This document shows positions 15,605 through 23,827 of a stretch of 33,929 nucleotides of DNA, in pieces. Source of the stretch: CADEFF01 sp964569315 (GTDB lineage: Bacteria; Pseudomonadota; Alphaproteobacteria; Dongiales; Dongiaceae); assembly GCA_964569315.1 (NCBI GenBank), contig CAZMUZ010000028.1, positions 1 through 33,929 on the forward strand, read 5' to 3'. Below the pieces are notes generated by a model. The model was not told the DNA's origin and searched no databases. It was given only the letters and a program-made list of their open reading frames with translations. Every line of letters starts with the position of its first letter. Position 1 is the first letter of the stretch. The translations under genes were made by a program, and so were the position numbers.

Positions 15605-16426
15605 TCACCCCTTGCAGAAGGCGAGCAGGTCGGCGTTGATCCGGTCGGCATTGACCGTGCACATGCCGTGCGAGAAGCCCTTATAGACCTTGAGCGTCGC
15701 CTTCTTGACCAGCTTCGCCGACTGCAAGGCGGCGGCGCCGATCGGCACGATCTGGTCGTCGTCGCCATGCAGGATCAGGGTCGGCACGTCGAACTTCTTC
15801 AGGTCCCTGGTGAAGTCGGTCTCCGAGAAGGCCTTGATGCAGTCATAGGCGGCCTTGTGGCCGGCCATCATACCCTGCAGCCAGAAGGAGTCGCGCACCC
15901 CTTGCGAGGCCTTCGCGCCCGGGCGGTTATAGCCGTAGAAGGGCGTGGTCAGGTCCCGGAAGAACTGCGAGCGGTCGCCGGCCGTGTTGGCGCGGATTTC
16001 GTCGAACACCGCCATCGGCAGCCCGCCCGGATTGGCTTTCGTCTTCAGCATGAGCGGCGGCACCGCGCTAATCAGCACCGCTTTCGCCACGCGCTTCGTG
16101 CCGTGCCGGCCGATATAGCGCGCGACCTCGCCGCCGCCCGTCGAGTGGCCGACATGGATCGCCTTCTTCAGGCCGAGCTTCTTCGCGAGCGCGGCGAGGT
16201 CGTCGGCATAGTGGTCCATGTCGTTGCCGTCCCAGCTCTGACTCGACCGGCCATGGCCGCGGCGATCGTGGGCGATGACGCGGAACCCCTTCGATCCGAG
16301 GAACAGCATCTGCGCGTCCCAGGCATCGGCCGAAAGCGGCCAGCCATGGCTGAAGACGATCGGCTGCCCTTTGCCCCAGTCCTTGTAGTAGATCTCGGTT
16401 CCGTCGCGCGTCCTGATATAGGGCAT
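15605..16426 (-). CDS. Alpha/beta hydrolase, non-heme haloperoxidase family
   Basis: 273 residues, the standard length of cofactor-free chloroperoxidase-like hydrolases. The triad is S95 in HVGHSTGGGEV, D224 in HGDDDQIVP and H253 in GFSHGMC. The oxyanion segment FSHGWPLSADAWD follows the first strands. The start MPYIRTRDGTEIYYKDWG is typical of the family, and ATG 16426 has GGAG 7 bases upstream. The haloperoxidase reaction is a side activity of the fold; the physiological role is more often ester, lactone or perhydrolase chemistry. It follows the DMFase-like large subunit by 124 bases on the same strand, so it may belong to that catabolic unit. Confidence 0.92.
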   Translation of the reverse strand: MPYIRTRDGTEIYYKDWGKGQPIVFSHGWPLSADAWDAQMLFLGSKGFRVIAHDRRGHGRSSQSWDGNDMDHYADDLAALAKKLGLKKAIHVGHSTGGGEVARYIGRHGTKRVAKAVLISAVPPLMLKTKANPGGLPMAVFDEIRANTAGDRSQFFRDLTTPFYGYNRPGAKASQGVRDSFWLQGMMAGHKAAYDCIKAFSETDFTRDLKKFDVPTLILHGDDDQIVPIGAAALQSAKLVKKATLKVYKGFSHGMCTVNADRINADLLAFCKG

Positions 16427-16550
16427 GGGTGTCTCCCCGATCGTCGTGGCGATGGACGAGTGTAGCCGCACCGGATGACGGTTCGCGAAGGTCAGATTTA
16501 TGGCGCGCCGGCGCTGCCGGGCCGCCTTCCCCTGCCTCGGACAGCACCGC

Positions 16551-18788
16551 TCAGAACGGCGTCGGGTCGAGGAAGCGCTTCAGCACATTGCCGGTGATGC
16601 GGGCGACGTTGTTCAGCCCTTTCGCATGGTTGAGACTGCCGCACCAGGAGATGGAGCCGGTCGAGAAGACCGCCCCGCCCTGGGGCGTCTCGAAGAAGGC
16701 CATCTCGCCGCGCACCAGCGGGTTGTCGATGCCGGAGAGCGCGGGGAGCGTGGAAAGCACCTCCTCCGGCACCACCACATAGACGTTGGAATGGTTCTCC
16801 GACGCGGCCAGCACCAGCGTGTGGGGCGGCGAGCCGAGCCGTGGATCGACGATGTCGAGCTCCCAGCCCGCGGCGCCGCCGCCGACCCGGCCGAAATCGC
16901 CGATCTTCTCCTCGGCGCCGACCCCCTCGAAGATGAAGGCGGCGCGCGGATCGAAGCTGCCGGGCTTGCGGCGGAAATAGGAGGAGACGTCGAAGCCCTG
17001 CGCGATGAAGCCGATCCCGACGATCGATTGCGGCGGCCGGCCCCAGCGGCGCCAGAGCCCGCCATATTCGCCGGAGAAGTTCTCGACATATTCGCCGGGC
17101 TCGCCCTCCCAGTCGCGCACGCCGTTCTCGACGCGGCGGAGCTCGATCGCGCCCTCGAGCTCCGGATGGAAGGCGATGTGCCAGTAGAAACCGTTGGCGC
17201 CGAGATACATGAGCCGACCGCCGCGATCGAGCCAGGCGCCGAGCGCGTCATGCATTGCGGTCGAATAATATTCGGGGTGGGTCCCGGTCATCACCGTGCG
17301 GTAGGAGCGGAGCAGCGCGATGCCCTCGCGATGCAGGTCCTCGTCGGTGGCGACGTCGTAGCGCTGGCCCGTCGCCTCGAGCCATTCGATGAGATCGAGA
17401 TCGGCCGCAAACTGCCAGGGGCTGAGGCCCGCGGCGCCCACCCATCCCGCGCTGTGGCCGGGCCGCATGTTGAGGATGGGGCGCAGGCGCGAGGAGATCG
17501 AGACGCCGCTGCCGTCCTCGTGGGTGTCGTAGAAGGAGTAGCCATATTCGCGATGCTCGTTGAGGAACATCTCCTCGGGGCCGACGGCCGCGACATGGCC
17601 CGAACCCTGCTCGCCGAGCTGCGCGTCCCAGCACATATGCTCGTTGGCATAGGCCATGTAGCTCGCGGTCGGCACCAGGAAGAGCAGGTCCGCCGCCTTG
17701 CCGCCGCGCGCCGGCCGCACGAAGAAGGGAATGCGCTCCACCTCCTCGCCCGCCGTCAGCCGCATCGCATAGACGCCGCTCGGCAGGTTGGCCGGCAAGG
17801 CGAGATCGAAATCCGCTTCCCAGCCGGCGTCGTAGAGGTCGTTCTCGTGGAAATGGATCGCGCCGTAGAACTCCGGCCGCGTCGTCCAGTCGCGCGCCGT
17901 GCCGTCCCAGTTGTGCCCCTTCATCGCCCGGGTCGGCAGATTCTCGACGCGCCCGTCGAGCCGCCACGGCGAGAGGTCGCGGATGCGGGTCGAGGCGATC
18001 TCCTTCGAAAAATCCCAGGCGCCGACGAGATGCGGTCGCAACGAGCCGTCCAGCGCATCGGTGCGGAGCTGCGCGAGCCCCTCTGCATCGAGCGCACGGT
18101 CGAGCAGCCGGGGCGCCTCGAGCTTGCCGTTATAGCGCGCAACCGGCTTCAAGCGGTCGTCCTCGGCCGGCGCCAGAAACGCCGCCATGGTGAGCGGCTC
18201 GCGGTTGGCGGCGCCGCAACCGGCGAGCCGCACCGTCGCATTCGCCGTAGCGGCATCCTCCGCCCGCGCGAAATTGCGGATCGGCTGCTGCAGGACGGTC
18301 ACGCGGCCGCTCGCCGCATCGAAGCTCGCCGCGACCCAGTACCAATGACGCGGCTGGAGCGCCCGGCCGCTGCCGACCGCCGCCTTGCCGCCGGCGCCGT
18401 CGGCGATCTCGAGCTGAAGGGTGCTGTCCGTCCCGATGGTGAGCGCGAAGCCCCGCCCCCGCGCCGGATCGCCCTTGGCGAGAAGCGCCTGGCGGCCGCG
18501 GCCGGGCGCGGTGGGCCAGAGATAAAGCGCGACCGTGAAGCTCTCGAGCCCCGAGAGCGGCTTCGCCTCCGGCACGACCGCATAGGAACCGCTATGGATC
18601 TCCTGGCGCCGCGCGGGATAGTCGCCATTGGCCGCGTTCTCGATCACCCGCTCCTTGCCGTCGTCGCCGAGGAGGCGCACCAGCGCCGCGCGATAGCCGG
18701 CGGGGCCGAAGCTCGACACCATGAAGCGGAGCCGTTCGCCCGCATGGACGGAGAACCGGTCGGCATAGCCGACGAGCGTGCGGGTCAT
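16551..18788 (-). CDS. N,N-dimethylformamidase-like large subunit
   Basis: 745 residues, close to the roughly 760 of the characterised Paracoccus/Alcaligenes enzymes. An N-terminal segment (about 1-45) leads into a concanavalin/LamG-like domain (about 60-250) and then the catalytic part. H504 and E506 in TGTHPEYYS match the catalytic His and iron-binding Glu of DMFase, which I recall as H519 and E521. At the same offset of about 15, tyrosines occur in ASYMAYANE (377, 380) and YGYSFYDTHEDG (415-420), where the two iron-binding tyrosines are expected, and E643 (GWELD) fits the second catalytic Glu. DMFase hydrolyses dimethylformamide to dimethylamine and formate using mononuclear Fe(III). The true substrate here may differ. 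Its ATG overlaps the small-subunit stop by 4 bases. Confidence 0.85.
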   Translation of the reverse strand: MTRTLVGYADRFSVHAGERLRFMVSSFGPAGYRAALVRLLGDDGKERVIENAANGDYPARRQEIHSGSYAVVPEAKPLSGLESFTVALYLWPTAPGRGRQALLAKGDPARGRGFALTIGTDSTLQLEIADGAGGKAAVGSGRALQPRHWYWVAASFDAASGRVTVLQQPIRNFARAEDAATANATVRLAGCGAANREPLTMAAFLAPAEDDRLKPVARYNGKLEAPRLLDRALDAEGLAQLRTDALDGSLRPHLVGAWDFSKEIASTRIRDLSPWRLDGRVENLPTRAMKGHNWDGTARDWTTRPEFYGAIHFHENDLYDAGWEADFDLALPANLPSGVYAMRLTAGEEVERIPFFVRPARGGKAADLLFLVPTASYMAYANEHMCWDAQLGEQGSGHVAAVGPEEMFLNEHREYGYSFYDTHEDGSGVSISSRLRPILNMRPGHSAGWVGAAGLSPWQFAADLDLIEWLEATGQRYDVATDEDLHREGIALLRSYRTVMTGTHPEYYSTAMHDALGAWLDRGGRLMYLGANGFYWHIAFHPELEGAIELRRVENGVRDWEGEPGEYVENFSGEYGGLWRRWGRPPQSIVGIGFIAQGFDVSSYFRRKPGSFDPRAAFIFEGVGAEEKIGDFGRVGGGAAGWELDIVDPRLGSPPHTLVLAASENHSNVYVVVPEEVLSTLPALSGIDNPLVRGEMAFFETPQGGAVFSTGSISWCGSLNHAKGLNNVARITGNVLKRFLDPTPF

Positions 18789-19117
18789 GGCCGCGGCTCC
18801 TTCGCCAGCGCCTCGTCCGGCGGAAGGGCTTCGCCCGTGAGCTCATGCCAGCGCAGCTTGAAGACGGTCCATTCCGCCGTCCCGGGATCGGTGAAGCGAT
18901 AGCCGGGGACGATCTCGACCGGCTTGCCGCGCTCGCCGCTGAGCTTGCCGAGCGCCCATTCGCGCTTCCGCTCCACCACCACCAGCACATGGCGACCGGC
19001 GAGCGGCGTGGCGCGCATCAGATTGAGCACGTGCTGAAGGTCGGGGCTATGGGGACCGAACGGGCTCGCCCTGAACTCGGCGGCGAGGTCCGTGCGGCGC
19101 GGATCGATGGGCAGCAT
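18785..19117 (-). CDS. N,N-dimethylformamidase-like small subunit
   Basis: 110 residues. The core SPFGPHSPDLQHVLNLMR, then PLAGRHVLVVVERKREWALGKL, lines up with the DMFase alpha-subunit pattern PFG-x-SP-x-LQ-x-V-x-N-x2-R with a later Arg-x-Trp. It is somewhat shorter than the characterised subunit of about 130 residues. ATG 19117 has GGAG 5-6 bases upstream. Overlap with the large-subunit start (ATGA) indicates coupled synthesis of a two-subunit enzyme. Alone the sequence would be hard to name; the match plus the neighbour make the call. It begins 99 bases after the acyl-CoA dehydrogenase stop on the same strand. Cytoplasmic. Confidence 0.82.
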   Translation of the reverse strand: MLPIDPRRTDLAAEFRASPFGPHSPDLQHVLNLMRATPLAGRHVLVVVERKREWALGKLSGERGKPVEIVPGYRFTDPGTAEWTVFKLRWHELTGEALPPDEALAKEPRP

Positions 19118-19216
19118 GAGATCTCCGGCGCGATCGCGAAACGGCCCGAATTAGAGAGATTTGCCGCCGACCGGTCAACCATGCGCGACCGCCGGGCGCG
19201 CGCTTCGGCGGGCGCG

Positions 19217-20416
19217 TCAGCCCCAGGACCAGAAATCGCGATCGGACTTGGAGAGTTCCTGCGCCAGCACCATGCGATGCACCTCCGAGGCGCCGTCCAC
19301 CAGACGGGCGGAGCGCGCATAGCGATACATCCATTCGAGCGGCGTATCCTTGGAATAGCCGCGCGCGCCGCAAAGCTGGATGGCGGTATCGACGACGTGA
19401 TGCAGCGTGTCGGCCACCTGCACCTTCGCCATCGAAACCTCCTTCCGCGCCTTGCCTGTGCGGTCGAGCTCCCAGGCGGCGCGCATGGTGAGAAGCCGCC
19501 CGATCTCGATCCGCATCGCCGCCTCGCCCAGCATGATCTGCACGGATTCGTGGTCCTTGAGGAGCGTGCCGAAGGCCTTGCGCTCCGAGATATAGTCCTG
19601 GGCGATCTCGAGGGCCCGCTTCGCCATGCCGAGCCAGCGCATGCAATGGGTGAGCCGTGCGGTGTTGAGACGGATCTGCGTCGCCTTCAGCCCGTCGCCG
19701 ATCTCCATCAGCCGGTTCTCGTCGGGGATCTCGAGCCCGTCGAACTCGAGCTCGCAATGGCCGCCATGCTCCTCGGGGCCCATGATCGGGATGCGGCGCA
19801 GGATCTGCCAGCCGGGATCGCCGGCCTCGAAGAGGAAGGCGGTGAGGCCTTTCCGCGCGTCGGTCGAGGTGCGAGCCACGAGGATGAAGATCTGCGCACC
19901 CTCGGCACCGGTGATGAACCATTTCCGGCCATGGACGACCCAACGGTCGCCTTTCCGCTCGGCGCGCGTCAGCATCATGCCGCCGGGATCGGAGCCGGAG
20001 CCCGGTTGCGGTTCGGTCATCACGAAGGCGGAGCGCACGCGGCCCTCGACGATCGGCTTGAGCCAACGCTCCTTCTGCGCAGGCGTGCCGACCTTCTCCA
20101 GGAGGATCATGTTGCCGTCGTCGGGCGCGGCGCAGTTGAAGACCGGCGGCCCGAAGATCGAGCGTCCCATCTCCTCGTAGCAGGCGGCCATGCCGACGGT
20201 CGAAAGCCCCTGCCCGCCCAGCGCCTTCGGCATCTGCAAGGCCCAGAGGCCCTCGGCCTTCGCCTTCTCCCGCAGCGCCGCCAGCCGGTCCTCGCGAATG
20301 GATTCGTGTGCGTCATAGGCGCTGGGATCGGCCTCGACCGGCATCACATGCTCGGCGACGAAGGCGCGAACGCGGCGGCGGTAGTCCTCGATCTCGGGCG
20401 AAAGCGCGAAGTCCAT
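19217..20416 (-). CDS. Acyl-CoA dehydrogenase, ACAD10/11 type
   Basis: 399 residues with a complete three-domain ACAD fold. The helical N-domain starts MDFALSPEIEDYRRRVRAFV, the middle beta domain has FVMTEPQPGSGSDPGGM and WVVHGRKWFITGA, and the C-domain has QLCGARGYSKDTPLEWMYR. The catalytic position usually read as YEGTSE is LVDGASEVHR here, so Glu is replaced by Asp, as in the mammalian ACAD10/11 ending ADGPDEVH. Those enzymes, and LvaC of the Pseudomonas levulinate pathway, handle 4-hydroxyacyl-CoA after its phosphorylation. The divergent gene at 20592 encodes exactly the matching kinase family. It may also lead the DMFase-like operon. Confidence 0.92.
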   Translation of the reverse strand: MDFALSPEIEDYRRRVRAFVAEHVMPVEADPSAYDAHESIREDRLAALREKAKAEGLWALQMPKALGGQGLSTVGMAACYEEMGRSIFGPPVFNCAAPDDGNMILLEKVGTPAQKERWLKPIVEGRVRSAFVMTEPQPGSGSDPGGMMLTRAERKGDRWVVHGRKWFITGAEGAQIFILVARTSTDARKGLTAFLFEAGDPGWQILRRIPIMGPEEHGGHCELEFDGLEIPDENRLMEIGDGLKATQIRLNTARLTHCMRWLGMAKRALEIAQDYISERKAFGTLLKDHESVQIMLGEAAMRIEIGRLLTMRAAWELDRTGKARKEVSMAKVQVADTLHHVVDTAIQLCGARGYSKDTPLEWMYRYARSARLVDGASEVHRMVLAQELSKSDRDFWSWG

Positions 20417-20458
20417 GCGGGGAACAACCTCGGAAAGACGGCAGGAGGACCGATCATA

Positions 20459-20558
20459 GCAACCCCGTCCGCGCGCCGCGAAGGAAGCTTTCTATCCGCA
20501 GCCGCAGGAAATCTGTCCCACGGGATGCGCTGCACGGCGCGCGGATATCGGGGGTTGC
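20459..20558. promoter_or_regulatory. Interrupted long inverted repeat in the ACAD/kinase divergent gap
   Basis: GCAACCCC-G-TCCGCGCGCCG (20459-20478) is mirrored by CGGCGCGCGGA-TATCG-GGGGTTGC (20535-20558): 8 plus 11 paired bases around an asymmetric bulge, with a spacer of about 56 bases. It occupies most of the 175-base divergent promoter region. A shared operator or a small repeat element are both possible. Confidence 0.35.
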
Positions 20559-20591
20559 CACCGGCGGCGGCCCCGTGGAACAAACCGCGCC

Positions 20592-21662
20592 ATGACCGGA
20601 ACGGAATCGCCCCGAAGCCCCGTCGAGGAGACGCGCCCCCCGGAGCCTCGCCTCGCCTTCGATCCTGCGGCGCTCGATCGCTATCTTTCCGGACGCCTGC
20701 CGGGCTATGGCGGGCCGCTGAGGGTGAGCCAGTTCGCCGGCGGGCAATCGAACCCGACCTATCTTCTGGAGACGCCGGCGCGCCGCTATGTGCTGCGGCG
20801 GAAGCCGCCGGGTGAATTGCTGCCCTCCGCCCATGCCGTGGATCGCGAGTTCCGGGTGATGACCGCGCTCGGCAAGGCGGACCTGCCGGTGCCGGAGATG
20901 CTGCTGCTCTGCGAGGATGCGGGCGTCATCGGCACGATGTTCTATGTGATGGGTTTTGCCGCGGGCCGGCATTTCTGGGATCCGGCCCTGCCGGAGCTCG
21001 GCAAGGCGGAACGCGCCGGCATCTATGACGCGATGAATGCGGCGCTGGCACGGCTTCACGGCGCCGATCCCGTGGCGCTCGGCCTCGGCGATTACGGCCG
21101 ACCGGGAAATTATTTCGCGCGGCAGATCGCGCGCTGGTCGAAACAGTACAAGGCCTCGGAGACGGCGCCGATCCCCGCCATGGAGGACCTCATTGCCTGG
21201 CTGCCGGACCATGTGCCGACGGGCGAGGAAACCGCCGTGGTGCATGGCGACTATCGGCTCGACAACCTGATCTTCCATCCGACCGAGCCGCGGGTGCTCG
21301 CGATCCTCGATTGGGAGCTCTCCACCCTCGGCCATCCGCTCGCCGACATCGCCTATAACTGCATGGCGTGGCGCTTTCCGCCCGATCTCTTTCGCGGCGT
21401 CGGCGGGCTCGACCTCGCAGAGCTCGGCATCCCCGGCGAGGCGGACTATGTTGCGGCCTATTGCCGGCGCACCGGCCGCGGCGTCATCGCGCATTGGCCC
21501 TTCTACATGGCCTACAACATGTTCCGCATCGCCGCGATCCTGCAGGGCGTCTATGCCCGTGCGCTCGCCGGAAACGCCGCCGATGCGCGCGGCACGGAGA
21601 TGGGCGCGAAGGTAGCGCCCATTGCAGCGCTCGCCCTTGCCGAGGCGAAGCAGGCGCTCTGA
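20592..21662 (+). CDS. APH-family kinase, ACAD10/11-N-terminal-like (LvaA type)
   Basis: 356 residues of the aminoglycoside-phosphotransferase kinase fold. The nucleotide-binding lobe has FAGGQSNPTYLLET and YVLRRKPPGELLPSAH. The catalytic loop is VVHGDYRLDNLIFHP (catalytic Asp and Asn) and the metal-binding segment is AILDWELSTLGHPLADIAY. The RRKPPG and LDWELSTLGHP strings are typical of the group related to the kinase half of human ACAD10/11 and to Pseudomonas LvaA, not of antibiotic-resistance enzymes. It should phosphorylate a 4-hydroxyacyl-CoA so the partner dehydrogenase can complete its isomerisation to 3-hydroxyacyl-CoA; this is inferred from family and from the divergent ACAD. It converges with the adenylate cyclase, 12 bases away. 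Confidence 0.9.
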   Translation: MTGTESPRSPVEETRPPEPRLAFDPAALDRYLSGRLPGYGGPLRVSQFAGGQSNPTYLLETPARRYVLRRKPPGELLPSAHAVDREFRVMTALGKADLPVPEMLLLCEDAGVIGTMFYVMGFAAGRHFWDPALPELGKAERAGIYDAMNAALARLHGADPVALGLGDYGRPGNYFARQIARWSKQYKASETAPIPAMEDLIAWLPDHVPTGEETAVVHGDYRLDNLIFHPTEPRVLAILDWELSTLGHPLADIAYNCMAWRFPPDLFRGVGGLDLAELGIPGEADYVAAYCRRTGRGVIAHWPFYMAYNMFRIAAILQGVYARALAGNAADARGTEMGAKVAPIAALALAEAKQAL

Positions 21663-21674
21663 AGCGCGAGCGTC

Positions 21675-22871
21675 TCAGTCCGCCGTGAAAATCTCGCGCG
21701 GCTCGCGCACGCCGCGGAGGCGGTGATGGCCCATCGAGCGCAGCCGCGGCCGCAGCGCCGGCGCCGCCTCGAGGAACGAGCCCGAGATCAGCAGCGGCCG
21801 GCCAAGCGTCTTGCAGAGGCTCTCGATCCGCGTCGCCTCGTTGACCGCCGGACCGATGATGGTGAAGTCGAGGCGCTCGGCCGTGCCGACATTGCCGAAA
21901 GTAACCTCGCCCTGATGGAGCGCGATATCGATGGCGAGCGGCGGATTGCCGGCCCGCACTTCGGCCGCGTTGAGGCCGTCGATCCCGGCGATGACCGCCT
22001 GCGCGGCAGCGAGCGCCGCCTCGGCCGCGCCCGCCATGCCGCCCTCGGCCTTCGGCGCGAACACCGCCAGTAGCCCGTCGCCGAGGAACTTCAGGATTTC
22101 GCCGCCAGCCTCGGCGATCGGCCCGCCCATGGCGTCGAAGCAGCCATTGAGCCGCCGCGTGACCTCCTCGGGCGCCGCGGCATCGGCAAAATCGGTGAAA
22201 CCCCGGAGATCGGCATAGAGGATGATGGCGGCATCGCGCCCGACCGACCCGCGCTGGACGCGGCCGGCGAGGATCCGGTCCGCCGGCTCGCGCCCGACAT
22301 AGGTCGCCAGCAGCGCGCGCGTCATGTCGTTGCCGCTGCTGCTCTTCACCGCGAGCGCGAGGGTTCGCGTCAGACGCTCGATCCCGGCGAGCTGCGCATC
22401 CGCCCAGCCGCCGGGGGCGTCCGTCGTCCAGGAGAAGATCACGCCAAGCTCCCGGATCGTCATCGCCTCGACCGCCCAGCCGAAGGAGTGGAAGAGGCCG
22501 AACCAGCCCGTGAGACCGGCCGCGCGGAACTCCTCCAGCACGGGGAAATCGAGCGCCGCCGCCGCGCCGACGAGCGGCCGGTGCAACCGCTGCACGTCGT
22601 TCTCCAGCATGTGGCGAAAGGGACTGACCTGCCAGGACTCGTCGCGATCGAAGCCGTAGGCAACGTCGATCGATTCGGCGATCTTGCCGCGCTCCCAGAT
22701 GGTGCCGGAGGCCCAGACCAGCGGATGCAGCATCGCGACCGAGAGATGAGCGCGCGCGAGCGGGATGCCCGAGGCCACGAGCCGCCGACAGAAGCCGTCG
22801 AAAAGCTCCGTCACCCGCGCCCCGGCGAGGCCGCGCCCGACGATCCAGTCCTGCAGGGCGTCGTCAGACAT
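21675..22871 (-). CDS. Class III adenylate/guanylate cyclase
   Basis: 398 residues. The N-terminal half (about 1-200) is a soluble sensor-like domain of a kind often fused to alphaproteobacterial cyclases; I cannot name its ligand. The catalytic domain spans about 210-398. Metal-binding aspartates are D221 in ADLRGFTDF and D265 in KFLGDGLLAVF, and the transition-state Asn and Arg lie in GPAVNEATRIESLCK. K261 and the Asp in ERLDFTIIG fit adenine recognition, so cyclic AMP is the likely product. ATG 22871 is the first Met. It is monocistronic by appearance, convergent with the kinase and 155 bases downstream of the DUF1989 stop on the same strand. Confidence 0.92.
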   Translation of the reverse strand: MSDDALQDWIVGRGLAGARVTELFDGFCRRLVASGIPLARAHLSVAMLHPLVWASGTIWERGKIAESIDVAYGFDRDESWQVSPFRHMLENDVQRLHRPLVGAAAALDFPVLEEFRAAGLTGWFGLFHSFGWAVEAMTIRELGVIFSWTTDAPGGWADAQLAGIERLTRTLALAVKSSSGNDMTRALLATYVGREPADRILAGRVQRGSVGRDAAIILYADLRGFTDFADAAAPEEVTRRLNGCFDAMGGPIAEAGGEILKFLGDGLLAVFAPKAEGGMAGAAEAALAAAQAVIAGIDGLNAAEVRAGNPPLAIDIALHQGEVTFGNVGTAERLDFTIIGPAVNEATRIESLCKTLGRPLLISGSFLEAAPALRPRLRSMGHHRLRGVREPREIFTAD

Positions 22872-23026
22872 CGAGAAGCTTCATGCGAGGTCGAGGGATT
22901 GCAAGGCCGGCGAGCCTAGCAGGAACCATCGGCATCAGGCATGGGCAAGCGTCGGGCGCCGCACCCCTGCGACGAGGGGCGAAGCGCCGGGCCGGCGGAC
23001 GGCGCGAGGCGGAGGCTCGCCGGAAC

Positions 23027-23656
23027 CTACTGCTGCCAGATCACGATCCGGATCGGCTTCGGCGCACCGGCATTGCAGGGATTGTTCACCTGCGGGCAGT
23101 TCGAGATCACGGTGATCGCGTCCATCTCGGCGCGGAGATCGATGTAGTCGCCGGAGGTAGCATGGCTCGGCACGAAGACGGTGTCGGCGAGCTTGCGGTC
23201 GTCCACCGGCACGGTGCAGAAGAAATTCACGTTCGGCACGATGTCCTTGCGGCCGAGCCCGTGCGGCTTGAGGGCGGCGAGGAAGTTCTCGCGGCAGCCC
23301 GTGGTGCCCTTGGCGCCATAGAGCATCTCGTTCGAGGGGCCGGAGCAGCAGCCGCCGATCGTGTCGTGGCCGCCATAGCTGTCGTCGGTGATGGTGAACA
23401 TCGGCCGGGCGACGTCGGAATAGAGCGTGTGACCCTTGGTCAGCTTCAGGGTCAGGCTCTTCTTGAGGGTGTTCGGCGCGTGATAGCGCTCTTCCGGGTT
23501 CTCGGCGTTGTAGCAGAGGAAATCGACGCCCTGATGCCCCTCGAGGTCGATGACCCGGAGCGTCTGGCCCTTCTTCACGATGCCGTTCCAGGGCTGGCCG
23601 GGCGCCACCTTGTCGTCGCGAACGATGCGACCTGGAATCTTGTTGCCGTCGGCCAT
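23027..23656 (-). CDS. DUF1989 (urea carboxylase-associated family) protein
   Basis: 209 residues of the DUF1989 family. Diagnostic segments are QTLRVIDLEGHQGVDFLCYNAENPEERY, GGHDTIGGCCSGPSNEMLYG and VNFFCTVPVD; the paired cysteines and His are likely zinc ligands. Relatives include the CgdA/CgdB subunits of carboxyguanidine deiminase and other C-N hydrolysing or aminomethyl-related members, usually next to urea or guanidine carboxylase. No carboxylase gene is here and only one DUF1989 gene is present, so that exact reaction should not be assumed. ATG 23656 has GGAGAGG upstream. It diverges from the M24 hydrolase genes across 171 bases, which hints at a shared nitrogen-compound pathway. Confidence 0.88.
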   Translation of the reverse strand: MADGNKIPGRIVRDDKVAPGQPWNGIVKKGQTLRVIDLEGHQGVDFLCYNAENPEERYHAPNTLKKSLTLKLTKGHTLYSDVARPMFTITDDSYGGHDTIGGCCSGPSNEMLYGAKGTTGCRENFLAALKPHGLGRKDIVPNVNFFCTVPVDDRKLADTVFVPSHATSGDYIDLRAEMDAITVISNCPQVNNPCNAGAPKPIRIVIWQQ

Positions 23657-23827
23657 GGCGTCCTCTCCCTCGGGGAATGAAATCTCGCGGAGGCGCATTC
23701 TAGAGCATCGTCGGCCTTCGGAAACAAGTCTCGACCGCCGCCCCTTCGCGCTTGCCAGTCTCTCGCCGCCTCACCAGACTGCCGGGCTTCGTCATGTCCG
23801 ATCACCAGCACCCTCAAGAGGTATCCC

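Noticed and set aside
13779..15662. 627-residue minus-strand open frame
   Set aside because: It is antisense to the ThDP enzyme, whose E56 and GDG motifs are certain.
16500..18902. 800-residue open frame on the plus strand opposite the DMFase-like gene
   Set aside because: It is an antisense shadow produced by GC-rich codon bias. Its composition (His/Arg/Asp/Gly rich) lacks any domain, while the minus strand has a full family match.
18845..20815. 656-residue plus-strand open frame
   Set aside because: It lies opposite the DMFase small subunit and the acyl-CoA dehydrogenase; low-complexity shadow.
20592..21662. Aminoglycoside resistance kinase
   Set aside because: The RRKPPG and LDWELSTLGHP strings and the divergent ACAD indicate the ACAD10/11/LvaA group instead.
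22872..23026. Small gene between the cyclase and the DUF1989 gene
   Set aside because: The short plus-strand frames there lack a ribosome site and run antisense into the DUF1989 gene.
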